Positions 35,884-46,713 are shown, counted from the first letter of the stretch. The stretch: DNA of 64,000 bases from Chlorobiaceae bacterium (GCA_013334965.1 JAAXWO010000001.1:1-64000); one strand, 5' to 3'. Translations and numbers: made by a program. The notes: generated by a model not told the origin, from the sequence alone.

Positions 35884-36834
35884 ATGGGTTTCTTGTCAAA
35901 AATATTCGGGAAAAAGGAAGAAGAGCTCAAGCGTCCTACGGTCAAGGAGGATGTGAATCTCATCAAGACCATGGAGGGGCATCTTGACAGGGTGCTTGGA
36001 GTCAGGTTCAGTCCCGACGGCAAAAAACTGGTCAGCGGCGGATTCGACGAACTGGTCATGCTTTGGGACGTTGAAAGCGGAAAGTCTATCTATACCATGA
36101 AGGGACACGACACCTGGGTGGAGTGCATCGACTACAGCCGTGACGGAAAATGGCTTGCCAGCGGAAGCACCGACAGTACGGCCAGGATATGGGACGCATC
36201 GACAGGCGCTTGCCTGCATGTCTGCAAGGGTCACGATACTGCCGTAAGGATGGTTGCTTTCAGCCCTGACAGCAAAACTCTGGCGACCTGCTCAAGGGAC
36301 ACCACGATCCGCCTTTGGGACGTTGAAAGCGGCAGGGAGAAGGCTAAGCTTCTTGGCCATAAATCATACATCGAATGCCTCGCATGGAGCCATGACGGCA
36401 AAAAACTGGTCAGTTGCGGTGAAGAGCCGGTACTCAGGATATGGGACGTCGAGAGCGGCAAAAACATCGCAAACTACGAGACCGGCGATACCCTGTCGCA
36501 TTCGATCTGCTTCAGTCCTGACGACAGCCTGATCGCATTGTGCGGTCGCGATGCGAAAGTCAAGATCATAGACGCGGTTTCCGGAAAAATCCTCAAGGTG
36601 CTCGCAGGTCATGAAGACGCCGCTCGAAGCGTCTGCTTCAGCCCGGACGGCAGCATTCTCGGCAGTGCCGCCAACGACGAGTCCGTGCGTCTCTGGGACG
36701 TCAAGGCCGGAACCCAGCTGCACAGCTACCGCGGGCACACTCTCGAAGTGCAGTCGGTCGACATTTCTCCCGACGGTCGCATCATCGCCAGCGGCAGTGA
36801 TGACAGGAAGATCAAGCTCTGGGGCATCAGGTAA
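35884..36834 (+). CDS. Seven-bladed WD40 repeat protein
   Basis: A 316-residue protein. After an N-terminal 30 residues rich in Lys/Glu (MGFLSKIFGKKEEE), seven WD40 repeats follow, each about 42 residues with GH...FSPDGK...LxSGSxD...xLWDVESG. The fifth repeat has lost GH and ends IDAVSG; the last ends in WGIR. It should form one complete beta-propeller, cytoplasmic, for protein-protein contacts. The binding partner is unknown. The start at 35884 is where the conserved N-terminus begins. Confidence 0.85.
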   Translation: MGFLSKIFGKKEEELKRPTVKEDVNLIKTMEGHLDRVLGVRFSPDGKKLVSGGFDELVMLWDVESGKSIYTMKGHDTWVECIDYSRDGKWLASGSTDSTARIWDASTGACLHVCKGHDTAVRMVAFSPDSKTLATCSRDTTIRLWDVESGREKAKLLGHKSYIECLAWSHDGKKLVSCGEEPVLRIWDVESGKNIANYETGDTLSHSICFSPDDSLIALCGRDAKVKIIDAVSGKILKVLAGHEDAARSVCFSPDGSILGSAANDESVRLWDVKAGTQLHSYRGHTLEVQSVDISPDGRIIASGSDDRKIKLWGIR

Positions 36835-36882
36835 TCCATTGATGAAATTTTCTGCTGCCTTGAGCATACGCAAAGATTCACT

Positions 36883-36905
36883 CTGCCGGGTTTTCAGCCC
36901 GGCAG
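36883..36905 (+). terminator. Hairpin between convergent WD40 and ferredoxin genes
   Basis: ctgccggg (36883-36890) / cccggcag (36898-36905) with a seven-base loop. It lacks a T tract after the plus-strand arm. On the minus strand the loop itself is A-rich, so use in either direction is uncertain. Confidence 0.5.
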
Positions 36906-36949
36906 GACTGTTTATGGCGGGATCCTCAGGTCATGGACGTGGGAGCGGA

Positions 36950-37198
36950 TCAGCCGTCATTACCGATCGCTGACGCCGGGCAGGCTTCCAACTGCCCTTG
37001 GCAGAGGGCAATCTCTGCTTCCGAGGCCGGTTGTTGCGAAACATATGCGTAACCCTCGGCATCCTCGCTGTAAAAGCCGGGTGCGGCGTTGAAGCAGATG
37101 GTGCAGGCGATACAACCCTGACCACCGGGATCGTCCGGACTCGTTACGTAATATGGGCCGGGAATGTTGGCGGAATGTTTCTTCTGGTTGTTGGCCAT
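36950..37198 (-). CDS. Single-cluster ferredoxin
   Basis: An 82-residue ferredoxin with GCIACTIC (Cys29, Cys32, Cys35) and a distant CPASAI (Cys73). This is the pattern of monocluster [4Fe-4S] ferredoxins, with a loop of about 37 residues between. The abundant 8Fe ferredoxins of green sulfur bacteria have two such motifs and are different. It could carry electrons for a radical SAM or reductase enzyme; no partner is adjacent. The N-terminal start MANNQKK is preceded by 'agaggaacagc', a usable ribosome-binding site. Confidence 0.82.
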   Translation of the reverse strand: MANNQKKHSANIPGPYYVTSPDDPGGQGCIACTICFNAAPGFYSEDAEGYAYVSQQPASEAEIALCQGQLEACPASAIGNDG

Positions 37199-37388
37199 GC
37201 TGTTCCTCTATTTGGATTAGATACCTCCGGACCGGAATCTCCGTCGGGATTCACGGGGTCGTCAATTGTCTGACGCAAAACGCCGATAAAGAGTTCCTCT
37301 TTTTTCAGGTGCCATTCCAGGGCGGCCCCGATGGCTGTTGCCGACTCATCTCCGTTTCCTTATCTTTTTCCAGCCTGCTCTTGCTCAA
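37144..37388 (-). other. Possible frameshifted small coding region overlapping the ferredoxin start
   Basis: On the minus strand, a frame from 37359 to 37144 reads 71 codons with protein-like composition (GDESATAIGAALEWHLKKEE) but lacks a normal start codon. A second frame beginning with TTG at 37388 (SKSRLEKDKETEM) runs into it with a one-base shift. Either a small gene with a frameshift or chance. The remaining gap 37199-37466 has no other candidate. Confidence 0.2.
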
Positions 37389-37466
37389 TTGATAGGTAAA
37401 GGGGAATTTTCACTTCTGCCCTTATACAAGGGAGGCGTAACTCTATTGCGCAAAGGAGCATGAACC

Positions 37467-37889
37467 ATGATCATGATCAGTGACATGATTTCGATCAACG
37501 AAGAGGAGATCGAAATCCGGACGATGCGCTCCCAGGGTGCCGGGGGGCAGAACGTCAACAAGGTCGAAACGGCGGTACACCTCCGTTTCAATATCGAAGC
37601 CTCCTCTCTTCCTCAGGAACTGAAGGAGCGGATCATGTCGCTCAGGGACAGGAGGATTTCCCGTGAGGGGGTGGTCGTCATAAAGGCACAGCGATTCAGG
37701 TCGCAGGAAAAGAACAGGGAAGATGCCGTAGCAAGGCTGGTCGAGCTCCTGTCGGCCGGACTGGTGACGGATGCTCCGCGCAGGGCCACAAAGCCTACGA
37801 AGAGTTCCCGAAAGAAGCGGCTGGAAGTAAAGTCCAGGAGAAGCGAAATCAAGTCCCTGAGGGGTCGTGTCAGTGATTCCGGCATCTGA
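37467..37889 (+). CDS. arfB: Peptidyl-tRNA hydrolase ArfB (ribosome rescue)
   Basis: A 140-residue release-factor-like protein. The GGQ catalytic motif sits in SQGAGGQNVNKVET (about residues 23-36). The C-terminal tail (about 105-135) is Lys/Arg/Ser-rich, as needed to enter the empty mRNA channel of stalled ribosomes. It lacks the codon-recognition domains of RF1/RF2. AAAGGAG lies 8 bp before the first ATG; in-frame Met codons at 3 and 7 are alternatives. Stands alone. Confidence 0.9.
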   Translation: MIMISDMISINEEEIEIRTMRSQGAGGQNVNKVETAVHLRFNIEASSLPQELKERIMSLRDRRISREGVVVIKAQRFRSQEKNREDAVARLVELLSAGLVTDAPRRATKPTKSSRKKRLEVKSRRSEIKSLRGRVSDSGI

Positions 37890-38048
37890 TGGCGGATTCG
37901 TGCGCCGTTTTGCTCTCCACACCCATTATGCTATATAAAAGGAAATGCGCTCTCCGGTTTCAATGTATTCATGTGCACGGAACCTCCGGGATTGGCCGTC
38001 AGGCGCATACAATCAAATGAGCTTATTTCGATAACCAAAGGAAACGCC

Positions 38049-38930
38049 ATGTTTGCAACAAATGAAAATCGCCTTGTTGAGATTCTGCTTCAGTGCCAGC
38101 CCGGCCAGCCACGCACTCGTGGAACCTGGGAGGTGGATCATCAGGGAACGCCGTTCATCCTGCCTTCGATCGGCGGCATTACCACCAACATCCAGGTCGG
38201 CGATCCGGCGTTCGGATGGGAAGGCGACCACATCGAGCCCGGAGTGAGCTGCACTGCCGATACCCACAAGCCCTTCGAACATCCCAACGTGACGGTGCAG
38301 GTGCTGACCTGCGTCGGCAATACGGCCACCATCGTTTCCGGAGAGGCAAAAGGTGCTACCGGAGTGGTGATCGGCCATCACGGCGGGTCGGAGCATATCA
38401 TCGTCGATTTTCCTGCTGAAGCCAAGGAAAAGATGACCTACAGCGATACCATCATGATCCGCTCAAAAGGGCAGGGGTTGAAGCTGGTCGACTATCCCGA
38501 CATTACGATATTCAACCTTGATCCGTCGCTCCTGAAAATCATGGGCATCAGGGAAGCTCCCGACGGTGTGCTTGAGGTGCCGGTTACGACCATTGTCCCT
38601 GCTTACTGCATGGGTTCGGGTATCGGGTCGGCACATGTGGCAAAAGGGGATTACGATATCGTGACCAGCGATGGGGATGCGGTCAGGGAGTTCGGTATCG
38701 ACAGGATCCGTTTCGGAGACTTTGTCGCGCTCATGGACCAGGACAACCGGTTTGGACGAGCATACCGGAAAGGGGCCGTCACCATCGGCATCGTGGTGCA
38801 TAGCGACTGCCGTGAAGCCGGCCACGGCCCGGGGGTGACCACCGTCATGACCTGCGCGACTCCCGGCATCAGGCCGGTGATAGAGGCGAAAGCAAATATC
38901 GCCGACCTGCTTCGTATCGGCACGTTCTGA
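38049..38930 (+). CDS. DUF4438 family protein
   Basis: A 293-residue protein of the DUF4438 family (N-terminal segment [20 protein letters not shown], conserved '[17 protein letters not shown]', and C-terminal '[19 protein letters not shown]'). Conserved His, Cys and Asp suggest an enzyme or binding site, but no reaction is known to me. AAAGGAA precedes the ATG at 38049. A longer frame begins upstream but is not conserved-looking. Cytoplasmic, monocistronic. Confidence 0.75.
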   Translation: MFATNENRLVEILLQCQPGQPRTRGTWEVDHQGTPFILPSIGGITTNIQVGDPAFGWEGDHIEPGVSCTADTHKPFEHPNVTVQVLTCVGNTATIVSGEAKGATGVVIGHHGGSEHIIVDFPAEAKEKMTYSDTIMIRSKGQGLKLVDYPDITIFNLDPSLLKIMGIREAPDGVLEVPVTTIVPAYCMGSGIGSAHVAKGDYDIVTSDGDAVREFGIDRIRFGDFVALMDQDNRFGRAYRKGAVTIGIVVHSDCREAGHGPGVTTVMTCATPGIRPVIEAKANIADLLRIGTF

Positions 38931-39053
38931 CAGGATGAGCGTCCGGGGCTGAGATCAGGACGGCGGCTGACCGAGGAATTATTTTTATGTTCCGATTGTT
39001 CCATTTGTGTGATGCTTAACGATGTTTCTTACAATTTAAAGCTGGATAAAACC

Positions 39054-39482
39054 ATGACACTCAAATTGTATGGACGGGATACCCTGAAGATGTTCGAAGA
39101 TGTTTTCAACGAGAGACTTACGCCATTCTTCAGCTCGATGGGTTCGATGATCACTCCGACGTTCAAGGTGGATATCAGCGAAGACGACAAGGCTTTTTAT
39201 CTTTCTGCGGATATTCCGGGCGTGAAGAAGGAGGATGTAAAGGTGACCATGGATGAGGACGTGCTATGCATCTCCGCCGAAAGGAACCAGGAGGAGGAGG
39301 AGAAGAACAAGAATTATCACAGGGTCGAACGCTCATGGGGCAGTCTGTCGAGAAGCTTCACCATAGGCAGCAACATCGACAGCGAGAATATTCAGGCATC
39401 GTACGACAATGGTGTACTTAAGGTCGTTGTGCCGAAGAGAGAGGTCGTCGAGAAAAAGAGCAAGGAAATTCCTGTCAGTTGA
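39054..39482 (+). CDS. Small heat shock protein Hsp20
   Basis: A 143-residue sHSP chaperone. The alpha-crystallin domain (about 40-135) has PTFKVDISEDDKAFYLSADIPGVKKEDVKV, the YHRVERSWGSLSRSF strand pair, and YDNGVLKVVVPK near the C-terminus. The tail ends KEIPVS, holding an I-x-V type motif for oligomer assembly. A start at 39054 is preferred because the sequence then begins like other sHSPs; an in-frame ATG at 39012 is possible. Confidence 0.9.
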   Translation: MTLKLYGRDTLKMFEDVFNERLTPFFSSMGSMITPTFKVDISEDDKAFYLSADIPGVKKEDVKVTMDEDVLCISAERNQEEEEKNKNYHRVERSWGSLSRSFTIGSNIDSENIQASYDNGVLKVVVPKREVVEKKSKEIPVS

Positions 39483-39494
39483 CCTTTGGCCCAT

Positions 39495-39535
39495 AAAAGC
39501 AGAAACCCTCCGTGTTCCGGAGGGTTTCTGCTTTT
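39495..39535. terminator. Bidirectional terminator between hsp20 and bchE
   Basis: A perfect 18-bp stem (39495-39512 / 39518-39535) with a five-base loop. It has AAAA at one foot and TTTT at the other, so it can terminate both the plus-strand hsp20 and the minus-strand bch operon. Confidence 0.9.
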
Positions 39536-39557
39536 GGTATCGATAACTGCGCAGGGA

Positions 39558-41198
39558 TCAGCAGTTGCGAACGGTTGACGACGTCCTGTCCTTGATGGTC
39601 GTTTCGTCGAACTCGTCCCAGTTGTGCTCGTCGTGCTCGCGCTGGTATCCGGCTTCCTTGAGGCCGAAGCTCATGTCGGCGACCATCTCCGGACGAAGCT
39701 CTTTCAGGTTCTTCACCTCTGCCTCGGTCAGGATCCTTGACTTGTCAAAGCCGAGATCGATTTCGATCTTGCGGTTCTTGGTCTTGACGCGGTCGATGTC
39801 ATAGAACCTCTTGGTAATGGTGGTCTGGGCGAAAGCCTTCAGGCATCCGAGCATGTACTTGCGCACATATGGATCCTTGATCCAGGGATAGCTGAAGAAG
39901 GTTTTGCGCGCGTAGAAACGGGCATATGATTTCAGCACCCCTTTCAGTACGTCCTCACGCTCCATGTTGTCCGGCTTGATGATCGGAGAGACGAAGTTGT
40001 AACGGGAGTAGTCACGGACTTCGACACGGTCGCCAAGCTCCTTGAACAGATCGGAGAACGGCCACGGAGTATAGATGGTCCAGTTGGCCATGTCGGGATC
40101 CCAGTCCTTGCAGAGCTGGTAGGTCTCTTCGATGCTCTCGTTGGTTTCGTGCTCAAGACCCATCACGAACTGCGCTTCAGCCACAATGCCGTTCTTCTGG
40201 AGCAGCTTGATGGCGTACTTGTTCTCTTCGATGGTGGTCTCCTTGCGGAACCGGTTCAGGTTCATCTGGCTTGCCGCCTCGGTGCCGAGCGACACATGGA
40301 CCAGGCCTGCCTTGCGGAAGAACGGGAGCAGGTCCTCGTCACGCATGATGTCGGTCACGCGGGTGTTGATGCCCCAGGTGACGTTCAGTTTGCGGTCGAT
40401 AAGCTCCTGGCAGAGAGAGACGAACTTCTGCTTGTTGATGGTCGGCTCTTCGTCGGCAAGGATGAAGAATCCGACATTGTACTTTTTGACGAGGATCTCG
40501 ATCTCGTCCACGAAAAACTTCGGACTGCGTGCGCGATACCGGCGCCAGAACTGCCACTGTGAGCAGAAGGTGCAGGTGAACGGACATCCTCGGGCGAAGT
40601 TCGGTACGGCGAGGCGGCAGTTCAGCGGAGTATAGATATACTTGTCCCAGTCGTAGAGGCTCCAGTCAGGCGTCAGGGTGTCGAGGTCCTCGATCACGGG
40701 ATGCGCTGCTGTCGCAAACACCTCGCCCTTTTCGTCGATATAGGCGATACCGGTGATTTCACCGCGGTCCTGCTTGTCTGTACCGGCTGCGATCGCTTTC
40801 ATGAGATTGACGGTCACCTCTTCACCTTCACCGCGGACGACATAATCGGTCTCGGGTGCCTCTGTCAGCACCTGCGGGTACATGAATGTGGAGTGAATGC
40901 CGCCCATGATGGTCCTGATTTTCGGATTGACCTTCTTGGCGAGCTTCATGATCCCCTGTGCCTTGAAAATCGAAGGGGTGATATTGGTCGTCATCACAAC
41001 GTCAGGCTCGTTTTTGCGGATGATCTCCTCGATCGTTTCATCCGGCAGGTCATCTGCCATCGCATCCACAAATTTTACCTGAGTAAAGCCAGCCTGCTTC
41101 AGGGCTCCGCCGATATAGGCAACCCAGCTTGGCGTCCAGTTACCGGCAATCTCAGCTCCGCCTGAGTGATAATTCGGCTGAATCATCAGAATTTTCAT
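39558..41198 (-). CDS. bchE: Anaerobic Mg-protoporphyrin IX monomethyl ester cyclase BchE
   Basis: A 546-residue B12-dependent radical SAM enzyme that forms the isocyclic ring of (bacterio)chlorophyll without oxygen. The N-terminal B12-binding-like domain (1-150) contains NYHSGGAEIAGNWTPSW. The radical SAM cluster is RGCPFTCTFCSQW (CxxxCxxC, about 195-207). The C-terminal ~150 residues are BchE-specific. The ATG at 41198 is chosen because GTGGAGA lies just upstream; a longer frame adds 28 unrelated residues. It follows bchM by 147 bp. It needs Fe-S clusters and cobalamin. The terminator at 39495 ends the transcript. Confidence 0.92.
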   Translation of the reverse strand: MKILMIQPNYHSGGAEIAGNWTPSWVAYIGGALKQAGFTQVKFVDAMADDLPDETIEEIIRKNEPDVVMTTNITPSIFKAQGIMKLAKKVNPKIRTIMGGIHSTFMYPQVLTEAPETDYVVRGEGEEVTVNLMKAIAAGTDKQDRGEITGIAYIDEKGEVFATAAHPVIEDLDTLTPDWSLYDWDKYIYTPLNCRLAVPNFARGCPFTCTFCSQWQFWRRYRARSPKFFVDEIEILVKKYNVGFFILADEEPTINKQKFVSLCQELIDRKLNVTWGINTRVTDIMRDEDLLPFFRKAGLVHVSLGTEAASQMNLNRFRKETTIEENKYAIKLLQKNGIVAEAQFVMGLEHETNESIEETYQLCKDWDPDMANWTIYTPWPFSDLFKELGDRVEVRDYSRYNFVSPIIKPDNMEREDVLKGVLKSYARFYARKTFFSYPWIKDPYVRKYMLGCLKAFAQTTITKRFYDIDRVKTKNRKIEIDLGFDKSRILTEAEVKNLKELRPEMVADMSFGLKEAGYQREHDEHNWDEFDETTIKDRTSSTVRNC

Positions 41199-41345
41199 AT
41201 ATCTCCACCCTCCGGATAGGTTGATTTGTACAAAATCGATTTTTTGCTGCGTTCCATTAGTGGTAACGCCCGCGTCCATCAAAAAAATCTATTGACCTTT
41301 AATTTACAACATATTCAACAAAATTCCTGAGCCTGTTTCCTGCGC

Positions 41346-42041
41346 TCAACCTCTGTCCACATGCATCAGCATCGTATGGTAGAACCCGAAGCTGATTTTC
41401 TGGCGAGCGATGACCTTGAGGCCGAGCTCCCCGATTACCCGCTGCATCTCCTCGTCCTTGATCATCTGGATGGTCGTGCGCCTCTCCTTTTTCGGGAAGA
41501 ATCCGCCTATCCAGTGCTGGAACGCGAGGATATTGTTGTAGGGCGCGTAAGTGAAGATCATGGGGCCAGTGGTCAGCCGGCTCAGGTTCCTGAACGCATG
41601 GGCAAATCCTTCAGCGGGATAGTGGATCAGCACGTCGAAGCAGACGACGGCGTCGTAGGTGCCTTTTACCGATTCGATCGAGTTGACTTCAAACTCCATT
41701 TTGTCGGCAACACCGGCTTTCTGTGCATCTTTTTTCGTTTTGTCCACCATCTGCGATGCGATGTCCACCGACTTGACACGGTATCCGTTTTTCGCGAGGC
41801 GAATGCTGAAAAGACCGGTGCCGCATCCTGCGTCGAGAACGGTGGAGCCCTTTTTCAGGCCGGTTTTCTGCAACCATTCGAACGCCTTGTCCATCATGAC
41901 TGCGTGGCCCTGCCTTACGGTAGACCTGACAGTGGAGAGTTTTTCGTTGCCGTAGATCGATGCCCAGCGCTGGAAGCCCTGGCCATTGAAATACGATTGG
42001 AGCATCTTCTTGTGTTCTTCGGCGTTGAATGAGCTGTTCAT
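41346..42041 (-). CDS. bchM: Mg-protoporphyrin IX O-methyltransferase BchM
   Basis: A 231-residue SAM-dependent methyltransferase making the monomethyl ester that BchE cyclises. The SAM site is [14 protein letters not shown] (about residues 67-80), followed by VKSVDIAS and [10 protein letters not shown]. The N-terminal '[17 protein letters not shown]' segment is typical of BchM/ChlM. It starts 44 bp after bchH ends, so the order bchH-bchM-bchE follows the order of reactions. Confidence 0.92.
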   Translation of the reverse strand: MNSSFNAEEHKKMLQSYFNGQGFQRWASIYGNEKLSTVRSTVRQGHAVMMDKAFEWLQKTGLKKGSTVLDAGCGTGLFSIRLAKNGYRVKSVDIASQMVDKTKKDAQKAGVADKMEFEVNSIESVKGTYDAVVCFDVLIHYPAEGFAHAFRNLSRLTTGPMIFTYAPYNNILAFQHWIGGFFPKKERRTTIQMIKDEEMQRVIGELGLKVIARQKISFGFYHTMLMHVDRG

Positions 42042-42085
42042 GTTGTTAATGCGTCGTTGATGATAATGAGCGAGTAGTGCCGCTG

Positions 42086-45000
42086 TCAGGATTGGCTGCT
42101 GTGAGCGCCCTCAATTCTTGTTTCCAGTTCTTCGTACAATTCCTGCAATTTTTCGATCGTGCCTTCGTCAGCCTGCCAGAATCCACGGGAATTGGCTTCG
42201 AGAAGGCGACGGGTCATGGACATGGTCGCATTGGGGTTCAGTGCGGTCATGCGTTCCAGCATTTCCCGGTCCTGCAGGAAGGTTTCCGTAAACTGCTGGT
42301 AGGTCCAGTTCTTGACGGCTGAAGCTGTAGCACTCCACCCGTAGGTGTTCGTCAGGTGCGCCTCGATCTCCCTCACCCCTTCGTAACCATGTTCGAGCAT
42401 GGCTTCGTACCACTTGGGGTTCAGAAGCTTCGTGCGGGCTTCCAGGGAGACCATGCTCTCCAGTGAGCGTATTTTCTGGCCTTTTCCGAACCCGCCGGTG
42501 TCTCCGACCATGACTTTCGGTTTCGAATGGCTGAGCACTTCGACCGATTTTGAAACCCCGCCAAGATACTCATAATAGTGGTCAATATCTGACAATCCGA
42601 TCTCAAAACTGTCGATATTCTGGAAGGTCAACGTAACATTTTTCAGTGCGGAACGTAAGATTTCAGGGCTTTCCTGCCACTCGCCGTCAGGGGTGAACGA
42701 AAAGCTTTTGCGGTTCACAAATGCGTCGGCAAGCTGGGTCTCCTCTTCCCAGGTACTGCTTTCGATCAGATGGTTGACGTTCGATCCGTAGTTTCCGGGC
42801 GCGTTCGAGTAGATCCTGCCGGCGGCCTCTTCAACCGATACCTGCAGTTCGAGCGCCTGCTGGAGGACATGTTTCCGGACGAAATTCATCGACTCGGGTT
42901 CGTCGGCAACAGCCGCCATCCGGACGGCCTTGTCAAGAAGCCGAACCTGGTGGGAAAGCAGGTCCCTGAAGATGCCGCTCACCGTCACTACGATGTCGAT
43001 ACGCGGGCGTCCGAGCTGTTCGAGGGGGATGAGTACGACATCGCCGATTTTGCCGAGTTCGTCGGTTTTCGTTTTTGCCCCGAGCAACGCAAGCGCCTGT
43101 GCCACACCCTCTCCGTCGCTTTTCAGGTTGTCCGTACCCCAGAGGATGAGCGCGATCGATTCGGGAAGCTCGCCGGTCTCTCTCCTGTATTGGGCAAGCA
43201 GCTCTTCCGCTGATCGTTCGCCCGCCTTTTGTGCAAAAGGCGTCGGGATGCTGTAGGGATCGAGGCTGTGGATGTTTCGACCAGTCGGCACGATTGCCGG
43301 GTTCCTGACCAGGTCGTTGCCTGGGGAGGGGGGGATATAGGCTCCCGAAAGGGCGCTGATGACCGCCTCGACCTCCCTGTTCTCGATCATGCTGATGAGG
43401 ATGCCGTTGAGGAAGTGCCAGAGCTTGCTGAGCTGTGCCTGCTTTATTCCTGCCGATTTCTGCAGCCAGACGCCGGCCTCGCTCATGCGGAAGGCAAGCG
43501 TACCTTCGAGAAGCGATGTGGTGCTTACTCCTTCGGGAAGCGATTCAGGAAGGGACCCGATGAAGCGCCGTATCGCTTCCCGGCATATCCCGGTGACCTT
43601 CTGCCATGATTCGCGGTACGCCATGTTCTCTTCATGCTTTTCGACGATCGATTCGTACTCAAGGTGAAGGCCGTTGCAGACAAGCTCAGGAAGGGAACAG
43701 TTGTCCAGTTCCGGGCGCGCATGGCTGACCAGCAGGGTAAGGTTGTCGGTCAGGCTCTCCAGCGAGGCGGCCTGTCCGAGCACATGAAGGCCGAGGGGGA
43801 TCATGCGCTCCTCTACAAGGTAGAGTTCGTTGTTGAGCCAGGTGATGTACTCCTCGTCTCCAGCTTCCGGTGAAGGATGCAGCATGTCGATGCTTCCGGC
43901 GAGCTCCTTCACTTCAGCCAACGCTTCAGCCGACGGGCGGCTTCGCCATGAGCTTACCAGTTCACGAAGCTGCCGCATCCCCTTGTAGAGCCCGGCGTGT
44001 TCGAGGGGAGGGGCCATGTAGCTGACAAGCGTTGCAAGGCCTCTTCTTTTGGCGATGGCCCCTTCGCTTGGGTTGTTGACGCAGTAACAGTAGAAATGGG
44101 GCAAAGAACCTATAAGCAGCTTGGGCCAGCAATCCGCCGAGAGGCCGACCTGCTTGCCCGGCATGAATTCAAGTGCGCCGTGAGTTCCGAAGTGCAGGAC
44201 GGCATCAGCCCCGAACTCATGGTCAAGCCATGAATAATATGCGGCAAAGGCATGGTTCGGTGCGGCGTCCTTGGCCATGAGCAGGCGCATGGGGTCTCGT
44301 TCATAGCCGAATGAAGGTTGCTGGCCGACGAAGATGTTGCCGAATGAGGCTCCGAGAATGTGGAAGCGACTCCGGTCGTTCAGGATTTCACCCGGAGCGT
44401 CGCCCCAGAAAGGCTCAATCTTTTCATAGGCCGCAAACTGTTTTCTGTAGAGTTCAACAGGGTAATGGGCTGCAACGTTTCCGTCGGTGCCGAAGACCAG
44501 CCGGTTACCTTCGAGAAGGCGCTCCCTGAGATCATCGACGGACGTTGGCAAGTCGATACGGTATCCCTCGTCTTTCAGTTTCTGCATCAGCCGGAAAAGG
44601 CTTTCGAAGACATCGAGGAACGCAGCAGTTCCGGCATTCCCGAGGTTCGGAGGGAAATTGAAGAGCACGATGGCTATCTTTTTCTCTTCTACCGGTTTGC
44701 TTCTGAGCCGCATCCATCGGGAAACTCTCGATGCCAGCGCCCTGGTTTCGATGTCGAGCGGTATGGTTCGATCGCTACCCTCTTCGAGTCCGGCGAACAC
44801 GTGAGGTTCGATCGTTCCGTCCAGTTCAGGAACGGCGACGCTGAGTGCCGTCTGCAACGGAGTCAGGCCAAGGCTGTTCTGTCGCCACTGGCTGATCGGC
44901 TGGAAGGCGAGCGGAATGATGTTGAAACAGGGAACCCCGATTTTCTTCAGGACACCGATCGCTTCAGCCGAGCGGGTTTCTGCCGGCCCACCGACGAGCG

Positions 45001-45919
45001 AGAAGCCGGTTGCATTGATGAGCAGGTCCACAGGCAGTGTTTCAGGGACAGCGGGATCGAAAAATCCTTCAAGGGCAGGCCTGAAATCGAGCCCGCCGCT
45101 ATAGGCTATGCAGCATCGGATATCCTGCGACTCCAGCTCCCTCAGCAGATTGACGATGTGCAGCATGTTTTCGCTGAGGAGCGTGGCGCGCATGACGAGG
45201 ATTGCGACCCTTCCGCTGCCTTTGCCGGGGCGGTTTTTATCCTGCCAGGCCCGCAATTCCGCCGTTGTGGAAAAGGGACTTCCCGCATCGGGGTGGTAGA
45301 GTGCGGTGTCGGGATAGAAGATCGGATCTTTCTGCGGAAGAACGCCTTTGTACCCGGGGATGTAACGGTCTACGAGAACGCACAGGAACCGCTTCATGTT
45401 CTCTTTGGACCCGTTAAGCCAGAACTGGTGGGCAGAGATGAATGTATGGATATCCCGCGCCTTGCCGGGAATATGTTTCATCAGTTTCCCTACGTTCCGG
45501 ACAAGCGAAAGCTGGCGCTGGCTCTCCCCGTTGCTGACAGGCCGGAGCTTCTGTGCGAGCTGCTTGAAGATCCCCTGGGGCTTTTCTTCTTCGTCTGTTT
45601 TCTGCAGTGAAAATTTACCGACGCGGGTCTGGTTGATCAGCGCAGGGTTGCTGGTGATCATGCAGACGGGGCATGAAGCAGTTTCAAGGAGTTGCTCCAG
45701 CGGGCGTACGATCTCTTCGCTGAACAGCATTGAACCGAAAATGAAGTCAGCCGCCGGGATCTCTTTCCTGAGCCGTTCCCATGCATGCGGCCCATGGTTG
45801 AGCCCGAGATTGAACATGGAAACATCGAGATCGATACCGAACTCACGATTCAATTCAGCGGCTGCCGATTTCAGCACGCTGTTGTTCGTGGGCTCCATGG
45901 TGATGAAGAGAAATCGCAT
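42086..45919 (-). CDS. bchH: Magnesium chelatase large subunit BchH
   Basis: A 1277-residue CobN/BchH-family subunit that binds protoporphyrin IX and inserts Mg with BchI/BchD. It carries the canonical chelatase blocks in order: [87 protein letters not shown] and, near the end, [18 protein letters not shown]. The match to cyanobacterial ChlH in these blocks is stronger than in the paralog at 46727. Together with adjacency to bchM this supports bchH. The start at [10 protein letters not shown] is chosen (AGGA upstream); an ATG 24 bp earlier is possible. Confidence 0.85.
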   Translation of the reverse strand: MRFLFITMEPTNNSVLKSAAAELNREFGIDLDVSMFNLGLNHGPHAWERLRKEIPAADFIFGSMLFSEEIVRPLEQLLETASCPVCMITSNPALINQTRVGKFSLQKTDEEEKPQGIFKQLAQKLRPVSNGESQRQLSLVRNVGKLMKHIPGKARDIHTFISAHQFWLNGSKENMKRFLCVLVDRYIPGYKGVLPQKDPIFYPDTALYHPDAGSPFSTTAELRAWQDKNRPGKGSGRVAILVMRATLLSENMLHIVNLLRELESQDIRCCIAYSGGLDFRPALEGFFDPAVPETLPVDLLINATGFSLVGGPAETRSAEAIGVLKKIGVPCFNIIPLAFQPISQWRQNSLGLTPLQTALSVAVPELDGTIEPHVFAGLEEGSDRTIPLDIETRALASRVSRWMRLRSKPVEEKKIAIVLFNFPPNLGNAGTAAFLDVFESLFRLMQKLKDEGYRIDLPTSVDDLRERLLEGNRLVFGTDGNVAAHYPVELYRKQFAAYEKIEPFWGDAPGEILNDRSRFHILGASFGNIFVGQQPSFGYERDPMRLLMAKDAAPNHAFAAYYSWLDHEFGADAVLHFGTHGALEFMPGKQVGLSADCWPKLLIGSLPHFYCYCVNNPSEGAIAKRRGLATLVSYMAPPLEHAGLYKGMRQLRELVSSWRSRPSAEALAEVKELAGSIDMLHPSPEAGDEEYITWLNNELYLVEERMIPLGLHVLGQAASLESLTDNLTLLVSHARPELDNCSLPELVCNGLHLEYESIVEKHEENMAYRESWQKVTGICREAIRRFIGSLPESLPEGVSTTSLLEGTLAFRMSEAGVWLQKSAGIKQAQLSKLWHFLNGILISMIENREVEAVISALSGAYIPPSPGNDLVRNPAIVPTGRNIHSLDPYSIPTPFAQKAGERSAEELLAQYRRETGELPESIALILWGTDNLKSDGEGVAQALALLGAKTKTDELGKIGDVVLIPLEQLGRPRIDIVVTVSGIFRDLLSHQVRLLDKAVRMAAVADEPESMNFVRKHVLQQALELQVSVEEAAGRIYSNAPGNYGSNVNHLIESSTWEEETQLADAFVNRKSFSFTPDGEWQESPEILRSALKNVTLTFQNIDSFEIGLSDIDHYYEYLGGVSKSVEVLSHSKPKVMVGDTGGFGKGQKIRSLESMVSLEARTKLLNPKWYEAMLEHGYEGVREIEAHLTNTYGWSATASAVKNWTYQQFTETFLQDREMLERMTALNPNATMSMTRRLLEANSRGFWQADEGTIEKLQELYEELETRIEGAHSSQS

Positions 45920-46651
45920 GATTATAATCCTGTTGCCAGACATTTGTTATGTATTCCTGATCGGTAAAGACCAGGTCTGGTCGTGCTTAAATGCGTTCGA
46001 TAACGCTCTGGCGACGCGAAGTAAGCAATCGACAACGAACATACCGATATCGGGATACCAGGTATCCGGAATTGTCGTAGTCAACCAATGGCGTCTGTGG
46101 TACAGAGCCGTATCGACCTCTAAATCAGAAGCACAGGATTCTGCTGGAGAAGATTGCCGGGAAGGGCGAGGGATGGCGGGGTATTGCCGAAAAGGGGTGC
46201 ACTGTCATGCAGGGCGAAGAGATAATCAGGAAGCTTTATGGGGACGCAAAATGTCGGATGTACATGTGAGAGGCAGAAGGCAGGATCGTTACTTCGGTTG
46301 GTAACGCGATTTTCGACCGGAAGACGAACTGTTCCCGAAAGCACTTTGAGCTCCCGGTGATGTCCATTTATGGAAAGGCTTTGCTGGAGGCCGCTCGCAT
46401 GTTCGCGACTTTTTGATTTAGCATTGAGCGAGGAGGTCTTTCCAAGAAGGCCATAACCCACTACCGAGATGGCAAAAAAAAATGCAATCTCGAAAATACG
46501 AAGAATGTTTCGTCCTATGCTATACTTGCGGCTATACATAAACAGGGTTTAATAATAACTAATATATCAAACCTGAAATTGAAAATGAAGCTGCAATATG
46601 GACGAAAGGCCCATGGTTCCTGATCGTAGGGTAAAATAACCGTGATAAAGG
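45920..46651. other. Non-coding or decayed region between bchS and bchH
   Basis: About 730 bp without a convincing gene. On the plus strand 46081-46269 reads 62 codons of protein-like sequence (KHRILLEKIAGKGEGWRGIA, then GEEIIRKLYG) directly after an in-frame stop and without a start codon, which looks like the tail of a degraded gene. A minus-strand frame at 46120-46539 begins with a hydrophobic stretch but its C-terminal half lies antisense to that remnant. I do not call either as a gene. Confidence 0.35.
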
Positions 46652-46713
46652 CCGAAATAACGGCTTATTTCGGAAATAAGGAAGGGCCAGTGTTCTGCAG
46701 GCCCTTCCTTATT
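46652..46713 (-). terminator. Double hairpin after bchS
   Basis: A perfect 14-bp inverted repeat (46675-46688 / 46700-46713) is followed, on the minus strand, by a second 9-bp hairpin (46665-46673 / 46652-46660). It begins 14 bp after the bchS stop. It has no long T tract but is very stable, so it should reduce read-through into bchH. Confidence 0.7.

Noticed and set aside
44360-45610. 416-codon plus-strand frame opposite bchH
   Set aside because: Antisense shadow of the bchH gene, which carries all chelatase blocks. No ribosome-binding site or known domain.
46120-46539. 139-codon minus-strand frame in the bchS-bchH gap
   Set aside because: It starts with a hydrophobic stretch but the rest has no protein-like pattern and lies opposite a more convincing plus-strand remnant. 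No ribosome-binding site.
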